Counted from the stretch's first letter, positions 1 through 7,640 are shown. The stretch: DNA of 23,306 nucleotides from an uncultured Collinsella sp. (GCA_900542125.1 UQMO01000036.1:1-23306), one strand, 5' to 3'. The notes: generated from the letters alone by a model not told the origin. Made by a program: numbers and translations.

Positions 1-36
1 CCTTCGTCGGCAGCGTCAGATGTGTATAAGAGACAG
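1..36 (+). other. Nextera Read 1 adapter at the left end (artefact)
   Basis: Bases 4-36 match the Illumina Nextera Read 1 transposase adapter: the 14-base TCGTCGGCAGCGTC followed by the 19-base Tn5 mosaic end AGATGTGTATAAGAGACAG (18-36). Bases 1-3 are extra. This is library sequence left in the contig, not chromosome; genomic sequence starts at 37. It is the inverted copy of the right end. Any translation through it, such as the C-terminal LSLIHI added to the divIVA frame, is artificial. Confidence 0.97.
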
Positions 37-246
37 GGCATCCTGAGCCTGGGCAAGCTGAGCCTGCGCATCGGCAAGCTGCTGCTCGGTAGCAGTCAGA
101 CGACCCTTAAGGTCGACGATCTTAGCGAGCATAGCGTCAACCTCAGAGGACAGCGTCTCCAAGAAGACGTCGACCTCAGCAGGATCGTAGCCACGCTTGG
201 CCTCAGAGAAAGTCTGAGCCTGGATGTCTGCAGGGGTAATAGCCAT
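37..246 (-). CDS. divIVA: DivIVA/Wag31-type polar growth protein, N-terminal fragment
   Basis: This is the first 70 codons of a DivIVA-family protein, cut off by the contig end. The N-terminus has the family's lipid-binding signature: ITPADIQAQTF near residues 3-13, RGYDPAEVD near 18-26 and FLETLSSEV near 28-36. A Gln/Ala/Leu-rich coiled coil starts from about residue 40. DivIVA/Wag31 binds curved membrane at poles and septa and organises growth or division there. The ATG at 246 has AAGGAG seven bases upstream. It lies 61 bases after yggT, the usual last place in the ylm block. The stop that appears in frame (LSLIHI then TGA) comes from the adapter, so the true protein is longer. Family assignment is secure; rod-pole growth function versus simple septal placement is inferred. 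Confidence 0.92.
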
Positions 247-307
247 AACAAGTCTCCTTTTTCATCGCCTCGGCGCTACACGCCCGACGTAAGTTACTAA
301 GACAGTT

Positions 308-589
308 CTACACGAGTATACCTATAAGAAGCTGCAGAACCAGCCTCTGCACCAACTGCAACGCAATAATCGCAACGACCGGCGAAAAATCGATACCGCC
401 CATCGGCGGGATGAAACGACGGAACAGGTTGAGCCACGGACCGCACACGCTATCAAGCACCGCGGCAATATCCTGAAGCAAACCACCCTGCTTCATGGGA
501 ATCCACGTCATAAAGCAGTAGACGACAATGAGCGTGGAATAGAAGTTGAACAGCGTATTGACCAGCTGGACGATAGTGTAGATGTTGAT
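308..589 (-). CDS. yggT: YggT/YlmG family membrane protein, probable ATC start
   Basis: Small membrane protein of the YggT (YlmG) family, about 93 residues if it starts at ATC 589-587. YggT proteins are two-helix membrane proteins encoded beside sepF and linked to division or membrane organisation; the molecular role is not settled. The first hydrophobic helix (IYTIVQLVNTLFNFYS then LIVVYCFMTWIP) lies upstream of the first ATG (511-509), so starting there would remove most of TM1. The second helix is VVAIIALQLVQRLVLQLLIGIL. The frame is open back to sepF's TAA, with no ATG, GTG or TTG before 511. A GAGGAG at 601-596 sits six bases before the ATC; ATT at 595-593 would abut it. The ATG at 511 has no ribosome binding site. 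sepF ends 21 bases upstream, so the two are co-transcribed. The start codon is an inference. Confidence 0.75.
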   Translation of the reverse strand: MNIYTIVQLVNTLFNFYSTLIVVYCFMTWIPMKQGGLLQDIAAVLDSVCGPWLNLFRRFIPPMGGIDFSPVVAIIALQLVQRLVLQLLIGILV

Positions 590-595
590 GGGAAT

Positions 596-601
596 CTCCT
601 C
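596..601 (-). promoter_or_regulatory. Ribosome binding site that decides the yggT start
   Basis: GAGGAG on the minus strand lies just after the sepF stop codon. It is six bases upstream of an in-frame ATC (589-587), the normal distance for initiation. It is the only good Shine-Dalgarno sequence between sepF and yggT and supports initiation at a non-standard codon. Confidence 0.6.
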
Positions 602-610
602 GTCTTGTCT

Positions 611-1333
611 TTACTTAAGGTAGCCGTCGGCACGAAGCTTCTTGAGATCGGAATCTTTGACCTCGCAACCGGCGGGCAGCACCATGAACACGCGGTCGCC
701 CACCTCCTTGACCGTGGCACCCAGACCGCAGGCAAAGCCGTAAGAGAAGTCCAAGACGCGCTTGGCAACTTCGGTGCGTACGCCCACAAAAATCAGTGCG
801 ACAGGCTGCTTGGTGCGAACGCGGCGCACCACGGTCTCCACGTCGTCATAGCTCTCGGGGCGCAGGACATAGGCCGGCAGCTGCGGTGTGGCGTTGATGA
901 TATTGCTCGCATAGGCCGAGGCATCGCTCGGTGCAGGCGCAGGCGCAGCGGCGGCACGGGCGCGGGTGTTCTCGGCGTAGCTCGACGGCGTGTCATAGGC
1001 ACCAGGACGATAACCGCTCGCAACACTGTCCTGCGAGCGCGAAGGCGGGTTATACGTCGTGGCATGGCGGGAGTCATCGCCGACCAGCTGCCCGGAGCGT
1101 GTATACACGGCAACCGACTCAGCTTCACCACGGCGCGTCTGACCAAGCAGGCCGTTGCTCGGCTCGTCTTGGGTGTAGAAGCCCTCGCCCGAAGCACCGC
1201 TGTAGCCGTTGCCCTGATAGCCATCGTCATAGCCATCATCGTAGCCGTAGTCGTCGTCCTGGCCATAACCCTGGTCGTAACCCTGCTGGCCGCCCAGGTG
1301 CATCTTATTTTTAATCTCGTCAAGGAAGCCCAT
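611..1333 (-). CDS. sepF: SepF cell division protein, FtsZ membrane anchor
   Basis: SepF binds FtsZ filaments and the membrane, replacing FtsA in many Gram-positives and actinobacteria. The 240-residue product opens with a short amphipathic membrane-targeting helix (MGFLDEIKNKMHL, 1-13). A long low-complexity linker follows (about 14-145), with a Tyr/Gly/Asp-rich part at 18-44 and an Ala/Pro stretch at 127-136. The conserved SepF core (about 150-225) includes YVLRPESYDDVETV and VLDFSYGFACGLGA. The ATG at 1333 has AGAGG eight bases upstream; an upstream frame extension has no family similarity. It sits 60 bases after yggS and before yggT, the classic ylmE-F-G order. No ftsA occurs in this window, consistent with SepF being the main Z-ring tether here. 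Confidence 0.95.
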   Translation of the reverse strand: MGFLDEIKNKMHLGGQQGYDQGYGQDDDYGYDDGYDDGYQGNGYSGASGEGFYTQDEPSNGLLGQTRRGEAESVAVYTRSGQLVGDDSRHATTYNPPSRSQDSVASGYRPGAYDTPSSYAENTRARAAAAPAPAPSDASAYASNIINATPQLPAYVLRPESYDDVETVVRRVRTKQPVALIFVGVRTEVAKRVLDFSYGFACGLGATVKEVGDRVFMVLPAGCEVKDSDLKKLRADGYLK

Positions 1334-1393
1334 GGTTGTGTCCTCTCGCGGTTTAGTGCAGGCGCCCCGATAATCAGTGCGCACTTCAGAGCC

Positions 1394-2131
1394 TTATTTT
1401 ACTGCAAACTCCGGGCTAAATACTACCCTGCCCAGGCGAACGAGCGTAGAGCCCTCCTCAAGGGCAGGCTCAAAGTCTTCGCTCATGCCGCAGGAAAGCT
1501 CAGGCAGGTTCAAATCGGGATGCGCCGCCTCCAGCTCATCCCTCAGCTCACGAAGCCCCGCAAAGGTGCGGCGTGCCACATCCTTATTCCCCCGGGGCGC
1601 CATAGTCATAAGCCCCTGTACGCAAATTCCCTCAAGTTCCGCAAGCTCACCCGCGGCGGCGCGAATCTCATCGGGCGAAAAGCCTCCCTTCGACTCCTCA
1701 CCACTCACATTGACCTCAATGAGCACACGCTGGGGGCCGGCGAGTTCGCCTGCCTCAATCTTGCGGGCAGCACGGCTCGAGATCGCCTGCGCCAGATGCA
1801 GCGAACCCACCGAGTGAATCAGCTCGGCTGAGCCCAGCACCGCATTGATCTTATTGGTCTGCAGGTTGCCGATCATATCGAAGCGCACCTCGGGCAGCTC
1901 CGGATGCTCCGCCAAACCTGTGAGCTTGCGAACCAGCTCCTGCGGGCGATTCTCGGCAAAATGGCGATACCCCGCCTGGATGGCGGCAACGGTCTCATCG
2001 ACACCAACGGTCTTGGACACGGCAATGAGGCGCGCGGCGTCGTGGGGACGGCCCGCGCGATCGAGCGCCGCATAAAAACGTTCCAGAATCTGCTCGCGGC
2101 GAGCGCGCATCAAGTCCAAATAGTTATCCAT
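1394..2131 (-). CDS. yggS: YggS/YlmE/PLPBP-type pyridoxal phosphate homeostasis protein
   Basis: A 245-residue single-domain PLP-binding protein of the YggS/PROSC family, which buffers pyridoxal phosphate and affects amino and keto acid balance rather than catalysing a known reaction. The PLP-binding lysine is K40 in AVSKTV. Other family motifs are ENRPQE (60-65), IGNLQTNK (87-94), the strand VLIEVNVSGEESKGGF (136-151) and the C-terminal GMSEDFEPALEEGST (215-229), which binds phosphate. The ATG at 2131 has GGAGG nine bases upstream. Longer starts would run through the GC hairpin at 2182-2213 and have no family match. It is first in the yggS-sepF-yggT-divIVA group and lies downstream of phoU, separated by that hairpin. 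Confidence 0.95.
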   Translation of the reverse strand: MDNYLDLMRARREQILERFYAALDRAGRPHDAARLIAVSKTVGVDETVAAIQAGYRHFAENRPQELVRKLTGLAEHPELPEVRFDMIGNLQTNKINAVLGSAELIHSVGSLHLAQAISSRAARKIEAGELAGPQRVLIEVNVSGEESKGGFSPDEIRAAAGELAELEGICVQGLMTMAPRGNKDVARRTFAGLRELRDELEAAHPDLNLPELSCGMSEDFEPALEEGSTLVRLGRVVFSPEFAVK

Positions 2132-2181
2132 TACCAATCGCCTCCGCTGACAGCCAAACAAGTAGTCCCATGCTAACGCAA

Positions 2182-2213
2182 GAGCGCGGCCCCGCATGTG
2201 CAAGGCCGCGCTC
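2182..2213 (-). terminator. Strong GC hairpin between phoU and yggS, probable terminator
   Basis: A perfect 10-base-pair stem (arms 2182-2191 and 2204-2213) with a 12-base loop sits 37 bases after the phoU stop. On the minus strand it is followed by TTGCGTTAG, a poor U-tract, so termination may be partial or factor-assisted. It marks the likely border between the pst operon and the yggS-sepF unit. No convincing -35/-10 pair is visible between it and yggS, so yggS may depend on read-through. Confidence 0.55.
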
Positions 2214-2250
2214 ACTTAGGTATTTACAATCTTTCGACGAACGGGGTTAC

Positions 2251-3108
2251 TTACTCCTCGTCGTCCTCGCCATCGTCCTCATCCTCAAGATGATCGAGCA
2301 GGAAGCGAAGACCCTCGCTGACCTCGTTAACGGGCACCTTGGCAACGTAGCGTGCATCGACGGCGGGCCTCATGATAACACCCTCGCCCGAAGGCACGCG
2401 CATGCTCTCGAGCTCATCCTCATCAGTGCAGGCGATATCACCGGCAGTCATACGCTGTCCGGTCAACAGGAAGGTCAGACGGCAGGCGGCATCGATGGAA
2501 ATCGAGGCGATGCGATCGAGATAGCGCGATACCATGATGGCGCGGCGCAGGTCGTCATAGTTGCTGTCGTCGTCCATAAAATCGCCCGTGTCCATGCGGT
2601 TAAAGGTGCGGAAGAACTTCTCGTAGGCGGCGTGCACTGGCTCGTCCTCGACGGCCAAGTTGCAGATGATGGACATGTCGTTGGTGACGAGCGCAGAAAG
2701 CGAAGAGCCCAGCACCTGGTAGACGGCCTCAGCCTCGGCCTCGACCGTGCCGACAAGCTCTTTGGGCAGCGAGATGTCGGCCTTGATCATATGACGCGTG
2801 GCGCGGCAAATCTGGCGAACCTTATCGGTCATGCGCTGCAGGTTAAAGTCGACGTAGATGATCGTCTGCAGCAAGCGGAAGTCGGAGGCGACCGGTGACT
2901 GCGTGGCAATCAGGTTGTAGCAGACGGCCTCCAGGTTGGCGCAGCGTGCGTCAATCGAAAGCGTACGCTTCTTGGTCTTGGTGGCGAGCTTGCGGTCGTC
3001 GGTCACATAGGCCTTCACGGCATCGTGGAGGGCCAGATCGACGGCCTCGTAGATGCTCAGCATCTCGTGACGGGCCTCGATGAGCTGACGGGAAAACAGT
3101 TTGCGCAT
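2251..3108 (-). CDS. phoU: PhoU-like phosphate signalling protein with acidic C-terminal extension
   Basis: PhoU-family regulator, 285 residues. PhoU links the Pst transporter to the PhoR/PhoP two-component system and restrains phosphate uptake. It is an all-helical protein of two three-helix bundles (about 1-110 and 118-218); helical content and the SRYLDRI segment (195-201) support this. Two differences stand out. The [E/D]xxxD metal-cluster motifs look incomplete: QRMTD (91-95) in repeat one and DRIAS (198-202) in repeat two. After the second bundle comes an extra segment of about 65 residues ending in an acidic run (LEDEDDGEDDEE). Many PhoU proteins end near 215-240. The ATG at 3108 has GGAG six bases upstream. 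It follows pstB by 92 bases, the usual last gene of a pst operon. Confidence 0.93.
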   Translation of the reverse strand: MRKLFSRQLIEARHEMLSIYEAVDLALHDAVKAYVTDDRKLATKTKKRTLSIDARCANLEAVCYNLIATQSPVASDFRLLQTIIYVDFNLQRMTDKVRQICRATRHMIKADISLPKELVGTVEAEAEAVYQVLGSSLSALVTNDMSIICNLAVEDEPVHAAYEKFFRTFNRMDTGDFMDDDSNYDDLRRAIMVSRYLDRIASISIDAACRLTFLLTGQRMTAGDIACTDEDELESMRVPSGEGVIMRPAVDARYVAKVPVNEVSEGLRFLLDHLEDEDDGEDDEE

Positions 3109-3128
3109 GGTTCACTCCAATCAGTTGG

Positions 3129-3149
3129 GTGCGGTCATGCCGCCCGCAC
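3129..3149 (-). promoter_or_regulatory. Hairpin in the pstB-phoU spacer
   Basis: Six-base-pair perfect stem (arms 3129-3134 and 3144-3149) with a nine-base loop, 20 bases before the phoU start and just upstream of its ribosome binding site. The spacer of 92 bases is the largest inside the pst unit. The hairpin could be a processing or stability element setting PhoU level relative to PstB. There is no U-tract, so it is not a terminator. The role is a guess. Confidence 0.3.
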
Positions 3150-3200
3150 AGTGAATACGCACCGGACCAGATCCGATCGGCTTGGGACTAGTCGCACCGA

Positions 3201-4004
<804 letters not shown>

Positions 4005-4016
4005 GGGACTCCTTAA

Positions 4017-4922
4017 CTAGCGACGCTTGCGCGACAGGAAGCGCGCAAACAGGTTGAAGGCCAAAATGATCACCATCAGCAAGAGCGCGGTGCCGTAGGC
4101 TGCGTTCATGTTGATGCCGTCGTTGGCAAGCAGGTACAGGTGAACGGTCATGGGACGACCGGAATCGAGCGGCGAAATAGGTAGATTGATGGCCTGGCCC
4201 ATGGTGTAGAGCACCACGGCGGTCTCGCCGATGGCACGGCCGATGGCAAGGACGATGCCCGTGGCAATGCGGCCAAAGGCCGAAGGAAGCACGATCTTGG
4301 AGACGACCTGCCACTTGGTAGCGCCCAGGCCGTACGCGCCCCAACGGATATAGCGCGGAACGGCGCGAATGGCTTCTTCGGTGGTGCGCATGACGATGGG
4401 AAGCATCAAGAGCGCGAGCGCCAGAGCGGCCGAGACCATCGAAAGGCCCAGGCCCATAGCCTCGACAAACAAGGCGTAGCCAAACAGGCCCATAACGATG
4501 GAGGGCACCGAGGCCAAAGCGTCAGCAGCGTAGCGAATGAGCTCGACGACCTTGCCCTGCTTGGCGTACTCGGCCAGATAGACGGCTGCCAGCACAGCGA
4601 TCGGCGTGCAGATAAGCATGGCGAGCGCCGTCACGTAGACGGTCGAGACGATCGTGGGCCAAATTCCGCCCTCGGCGTTGACGCCCTGGGGCCAACCGAA
4701 GATAAAGTCGAGCGAGATGTGTGGCAGGCCGTTGATGACCACGTAGGCGATGATAGCGACCAGCACCAGCGTGGTGATGTAGGCAGCGGCACGAAACACG
4801 CCAAGCATGATCTTGTTGGACAGGTCCTTGTTGATGCGGCCCTTCTTGCCGTGGGAAAGGGCACGCTTGATGCGCTCGCGCGACGAGGTCGTATCGACCG
4901 TCGTGTCAACGGAATCGGACAT
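4017..4922 (-). CDS. pstA: Phosphate ABC transporter permease PstA
   Basis: One of the two membrane permeases of the Pst phosphate importer, 301 residues. A hydrophilic, charged N-terminus (about 1-37) is followed by six predicted membrane helices. The permease EAA loop that contacts PstB lies near EEAIRAVPRYIRWGAYGLGA and KWQVVSKIVLPSA, followed by GRAIGETAVVLYTMG, typical for PstA. The ATG at 4922 lies three bases after the pstC stop (TAG), so translation is probably coupled. pstB follows after 12 bases. No unusual residue change was seen. Confidence 0.97.
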   Translation of the reverse strand: MSDSVDTTVDTTSSRERIKRALSHGKKGRINKDLSNKIMLGVFRAAAYITTLVLVAIIAYVVINGLPHISLDFIFGWPQGVNAEGGIWPTIVSTVYVTALAMLICTPIAVLAAVYLAEYAKQGKVVELIRYAADALASVPSIVMGLFGYALFVEAMGLGLSMVSAALALALLMLPIVMRTTEEAIRAVPRYIRWGAYGLGATKWQVVSKIVLPSAFGRIATGIVLAIGRAIGETAVVLYTMGQAINLPISPLDSGRPMTVHLYLLANDGINMNAAYGTALLLMVIILAFNLFARFLSRKRR

Positions 4923-4925
4923 AGC

Positions 4926-5852
4926 CTACCCCCTCTTCTTCTTGGAAATCAGACGAACGATACCCACCAGCGTGGCGGAGATGATAAACAGGACCACACC
5001 CATGCCGAACAGCGCCGAGCGGTGCAGACCCGAGGAATAGCTCATGTCGAGCGCAATCTGGCTCGTGAGCGTCGAGATGGGGCTCGCAATGCTGTCGGGA
5101 ATAACCGGGGCGTTACCTACGACCATGAGCACGGCCATGGTCTCGCCGATGGCACGGCCCATACCCAGCACGATGGCATCAACGATACCCAGCTTCGCGG
5201 CAGGTAGCACGACCTTATAGATGGTCTGCCACTTTGTGGCGCCCATGGCATACGATGCCTCGCGAATGCCCATGGGAATGGAATTGAGAGCATCGATGGT
5301 GAGCGTGGTGATGGTAGGGACGATCATGATGGCGAGCACAAACCACGCCGTCAGCGCACCAAAACCAAGGCCGCCGGTCAGTTGTGCGATAAACGGGCGG
5401 ATGATGATCATGCCAAAGAAGCCGTAGATGATGGAGGGTATGCCCGCCAGCAGGTCAACGGCGGGGCTGATGAGCTTGCGCACGCGCTTGCTGGCAATCT
5501 CGACCAGGTAAACGGCCGTACCCACGCCCAGCGGCACGCCCATGGCGAGCGCACCGACGGTCACCAGACCCGAGCCAGCAAGCAGCGACAAGATGCCGTA
5601 GTGGCCCTCGGAAGGCGCCCACGTAAAGCTAAAGAAGTCAGCCAGACCGATGTCAGTAAAGACGGGCAGCGCCGAGTACGTGGTAAAGACAAAAATCAGG
5701 ATGACGGTAACGACCGCCAAGAACGCGCAGGCAAAGAAGATCCACTGCAGCGCCTTCTCCTTGATATAGGTGCTGCGCGATACGAGCGCCAGCTCGCGCT
5801 TCTTGGGCGTCTGAACATTCTGCTCAGTCTGGGAGTTTTCCTGTGCTTCCAT
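4926..5852 (-). CDS. pstC: Phosphate ABC transporter permease PstC
   Basis: Second permease of the Pst importer, 308 residues from the ATG at 5852. A polar N-terminal tail (about 1-30) precedes six predicted helices; the periplasmic-loop segment WAPSEGHYGILSLLAGSG, the turn LLAGIPSIIYGFFG and the EAA-type loop SIPMGIREASYAMGATKWQ are PstC hallmarks, followed by GMGRAIGETMAVLMVVGN. The start at 5852 is favoured because GGGGAG lies eight bases upstream; a GTG at 5861 would overlap pstS and leaves no room for that site. The pstS stop lies one base away, so the genes are tightly coupled. Confidence 0.97.
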   Translation of the reverse strand: MEAQENSQTEQNVQTPKKRELALVSRSTYIKEKALQWIFFACAFLAVVTVILIFVFTTYSALPVFTDIGLADFFSFTWAPSEGHYGILSLLAGSGLVTVGALAMGVPLGVGTAVYLVEIASKRVRKLISPAVDLLAGIPSIIYGFFGMIIIRPFIAQLTGGLGFGALTAWFVLAIMIVPTITTLTIDALNSIPMGIREASYAMGATKWQTIYKVVLPAAKLGIVDAIVLGMGRAIGETMAVLMVVGNAPVIPDSIASPISTLTSQIALDMSYSSGLHRSALFGMGVVLFIISATLVGIVRLISKKKRG

Positions 5853-5853
5853 G

Positions 5854-6690
5854 CTACTCACTCCCCTTCTCGTCGTTGGTGACGGGAATAAAGCCCGCCT
5901 CGCGAATCTGCTTGTCCATCTTTTCGGACGTCACATAGTCGATGTAATCCTGCGCCTGCTGCGAAGGCACACCCTTCACAAAGAAGTAAAGGTCGCGCGA
6001 GATGGGATAGCCGCCACTCGCGACCGTCTTCTCGGACGCCTCAACATGATTGACCGAGACGGCCTTGACCGAGGTCTTGGCGTTGAGGCTATCGACGAAG
6101 CCCAGCGAAATGTAGCCGATGGCCCCACGCGAACGAGATACCACGTCGCGCACCTGGCCCGTACCCGAAAGAACGGCCGAGCGGCGATCGAACGGCGTGC
6201 CATCCATCACGATGGTACGGAAGGCCTCGCGCGTACCGGACGCCTCGTCTCGGTTGATGACCTGAATCCTCAGGTCCTCGCCACCGACCTCTTTCCAATT
6301 GGTAATCTTGCCGGCGTAGATATCGCGGAGCTGCTCGGTCGAGAGGTTATCGACGGGGTTGTCGTCGTTCACGATGACCGCAATACCGTCGTGGGCAATG
6401 ACAATGGGAGTCAGGCCCAGATCCTGTTCGTCGGCATTGAGTCCACGGGAGGAGCTGGCGATATCGGCCGTGCCGGCGCTGACGGCCTCGATCCCAGCGG
6501 AAGAACCCAAACCGGAAACGAGCACGTCGATGCCGGTCTCCTCCTTAAAGCCCTCGGCCGCAATCTCGGCGATAGGAAGGCAGGTCGTGGAGCCGGCCAC
6601 GGTAATGGAAGAGCTAGAAGATCCCGAAGAACAGGCGCACAGCGTAAGCGTAAGCACAGCGGCGCTCAGGACCGATACGATCTTTCTCAT
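5854..6690 (-). CDS. pstS: Phosphate-binding lipoprotein PstS
   Basis: Extracytoplasmic phosphate-binding component of the Pst importer, 278 residues. The N-terminus is a lipoprotein signal: basic MRK, hydrophobic VLSAAVLTLTL, then lipobox L17-C18-A19-C20 with C20 as the lipidated residue, followed by a Ser/Gly-rich spacer (21-28). Phosphate-binding loops are visible: AGSTT (32-36), GSS (62-64), SSSRGL (79-84) and NRDEASGTREAF (146-157). The ATG at 6690 overlaps the pgeF TGA as ATGA, so it is likely translated by coupling to pgeF. pstC follows after one base. As membrane-attached substrate receptor it should be the most abundant product when phosphate is scarce. Confidence 0.97.
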   Translation of the reverse strand: MRKIVSVLSAAVLTLTLCACSSGSSSSSITVAGSTTCLPIAEIAAEGFKEETGIDVLVSGLGSSAGIEAVSAGTADIASSSRGLNADEQDLGLTPIVIAHDGIAVIVNDDNPVDNLSTEQLRDIYAGKITNWKEVGGEDLRIQVINRDEASGTREAFRTIVMDGTPFDRRSAVLSGTGQVRDVVSRSRGAIGYISLGFVDSLNAKTSVKAVSVNHVEASEKTVASGGYPISRDLYFFVKGVPSQQAQDYIDYVTSEKMDKQIREAGFIPVTNDEKGSE

Positions 6691-7487
6691 AGCATCACGC
6701 CGATCGCAGCATGGCGCCCACAGGTGCCGTCCTCGTTACGGTAGGAATAAAAGCGGTCGTTCTGACGCACGGTCGAAAGCTGGGTATCCACGATATTATC
6801 CGCGTTGACACCGACATCTACCAGCGCCTCGCGAATGGCAGCGGAAAGATCGAGCATGCGAGAGGTATTCGCATCGATGCAAGAGAACTCGGCGGCAAAG
6901 CGATCCATGAGTTCCTGGGATACCTCATATTCGTCACCCAAGATATGGGGGCCGATATAGGCGGAAACGTCGCTCGCATCGCAACCGGCAGCATCGCAAA
7001 GCGCCTGGCACGCCTTGGCGGAAATACGTGCAATCGTGCCCTTCCAACCGGAGTGCACCACGGCAAATCCGCCGGGGGCCACCAGCACCACGGGAACGCA
7101 GTCGGCAAAGCAGAGCAGCACGGGTACGTTATGCGCCGTACAGACGATGGCATCGCAGCCCTCGGCAATCTGCTCGCGGACGTCCTCAAGGTCATCGGCG
7201 CCGTTCGAGGTCACCGCAACGATATGGTCACCATGGACCTGATTGGGAACGAGCAAGTTGTGCTCGCACTCGGCGGCACCCATAGCCTCGAGCACGCGAC
7301 GACGATTTTCTTGAACAGCAAAGGGGTCATCGCCAACATGCGAGCCCAAATTGAGTGAGGAGTACGCATCTTCGGAAACACCACCGGCGCGCTCGGTGAA
7401 GGCAAAGCGAACATCGGATGTCGCGCCTTCCACCAACGTAACTCCATCATGGTCGACACGCGAAACGTTGTCCGCACGTGCTGCCAT
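6687..7487 (-). CDS. pgeF: PgeF/YlmD/YfiH family peptidoglycan-editing or purine enzyme
   Basis: Laccase-domain (YfiH/YlmD, LACC1-type) protein, 266 residues from the ATG at 7487, chosen because AGGAGG lies seven bases upstream; a GTG at 7508 would sit before that site. The three metal/active-site residues are present: H85 in NQVHG, C130 in FADC and H145 in HSGWKG. E. coli PgeF (YfiH) removes wrongly attached L-Ser from UDP-MurNAc, and relatives including human LACC1/FAMIN have been reported to act on purine nucleosides, including by phosphorolysis. Here it heads the phosphate operon, its stop overlapping pstS, while ftsZ lies upstream behind a terminator. Which activity dominates in this organism cannot be read from sequence. 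Confidence 0.93.
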   Translation of the reverse strand: MAARADNVSRVDHDGVTLVEGATSDVRFAFTERAGGVSEDAYSSLNLGSHVGDDPFAVQENRRRVLEAMGAAECEHNLLVPNQVHGDHIVAVTSNGADDLEDVREQIAEGCDAIVCTAHNVPVLLCFADCVPVVLVAPGGFAVVHSGWKGTIARISAKACQALCDAAGCDASDVSAYIGPHILGDEYEVSQELMDRFAAEFSCIDANTSRMLDLSAAIREALVDVGVNADNIVDTQLSTVRQNDRFYSYRNEDGTCGRHAAIGVML

Positions 7488-7510
7488 ACTAAAGCCTCCT
7501 AATAACACAA

Positions 7511-7531
7511 GTACCGCGGCATCGCCGCTAC
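7511..7531 (-). promoter_or_regulatory. Hairpin at the predicted 5' end of the pgeF-pst transcript
   Basis: Minus-strand GCGGC-GAT-GCCGC stem, extended by GTA/TAC with one bulged G, right after the predicted start point (about 7533) and before the pgeF ribosome binding site at 7494-7499. It could stabilise the 5' end of the transcript. No riboswitch class is recognisable. Confidence 0.3.
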
Positions 7532-7539
7532 AGCCCGCG

Positions 7540-7545
7540 TTTATA
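7540..7545 (-). promoter_or_regulatory. Candidate -10 element for pgeF-pst operon
   Basis: Minus-strand TATAAA at 7545-7540, 53 bases before the pgeF ATG. The position 17 bases further upstream holds CTTTTA (7568-7563), a poor match to TTGACA. A weak -35 is what an activator-dependent promoter would show, and the CTTTACG direct repeat at 7593-7610 lies just upstream. Supported only by pattern. Confidence 0.4.
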
Positions 7546-7592
7546 CGGCTGTCATACTTCTCTAAAAGGATACCTGCTGCACTGGAGGCAAT

Positions 7593-7610
7593 CGTAAAGG
7601 GAACGTAAAG
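7593..7610 (-). promoter_or_regulatory. PhoP-box-like direct repeat upstream of pgeF-pst
   Basis: Two exact copies of CTTTACG on the minus strand (7610-7604 and 7599-7593) start 11 bases apart with a four-base spacer. Pho boxes in E. coli and in actinobacteria are direct repeats with an 11-base period, one helical turn. This one lies about 25 bases upstream of the poor -35 of the operon holding pstSCAB-phoU. The literal sequence differs from the E. coli consensus, so the assignment rests on geometry and context. Confidence 0.5.
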
Positions 7611-7640
7611 AGATTGGAGGTTCTAGTTTACAAAGTCGAA

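Noticed and set aside
308..511. 67-residue YggT starting at the first ATG
   Set aside because: It would lose most of the first membrane helix and has no ribosome binding site; the upstream ATC start explains the sequence better.
605..1831. 408-codon plus-strand frame opposite sepF and yggS
   Set aside because: Antisense to two conserved genes; the Val/Ile/Ala-rich stretch that looks like a membrane helix is the complement of the Tyr/Asp repeat in sepF.
2132..2215. N-terminal extension of YggS from a GTG at 2215
   Set aside because: It would be encoded by the GC hairpin and lies upstream of a good ribosome binding site for the ATG at 2131; it has no family similarity.
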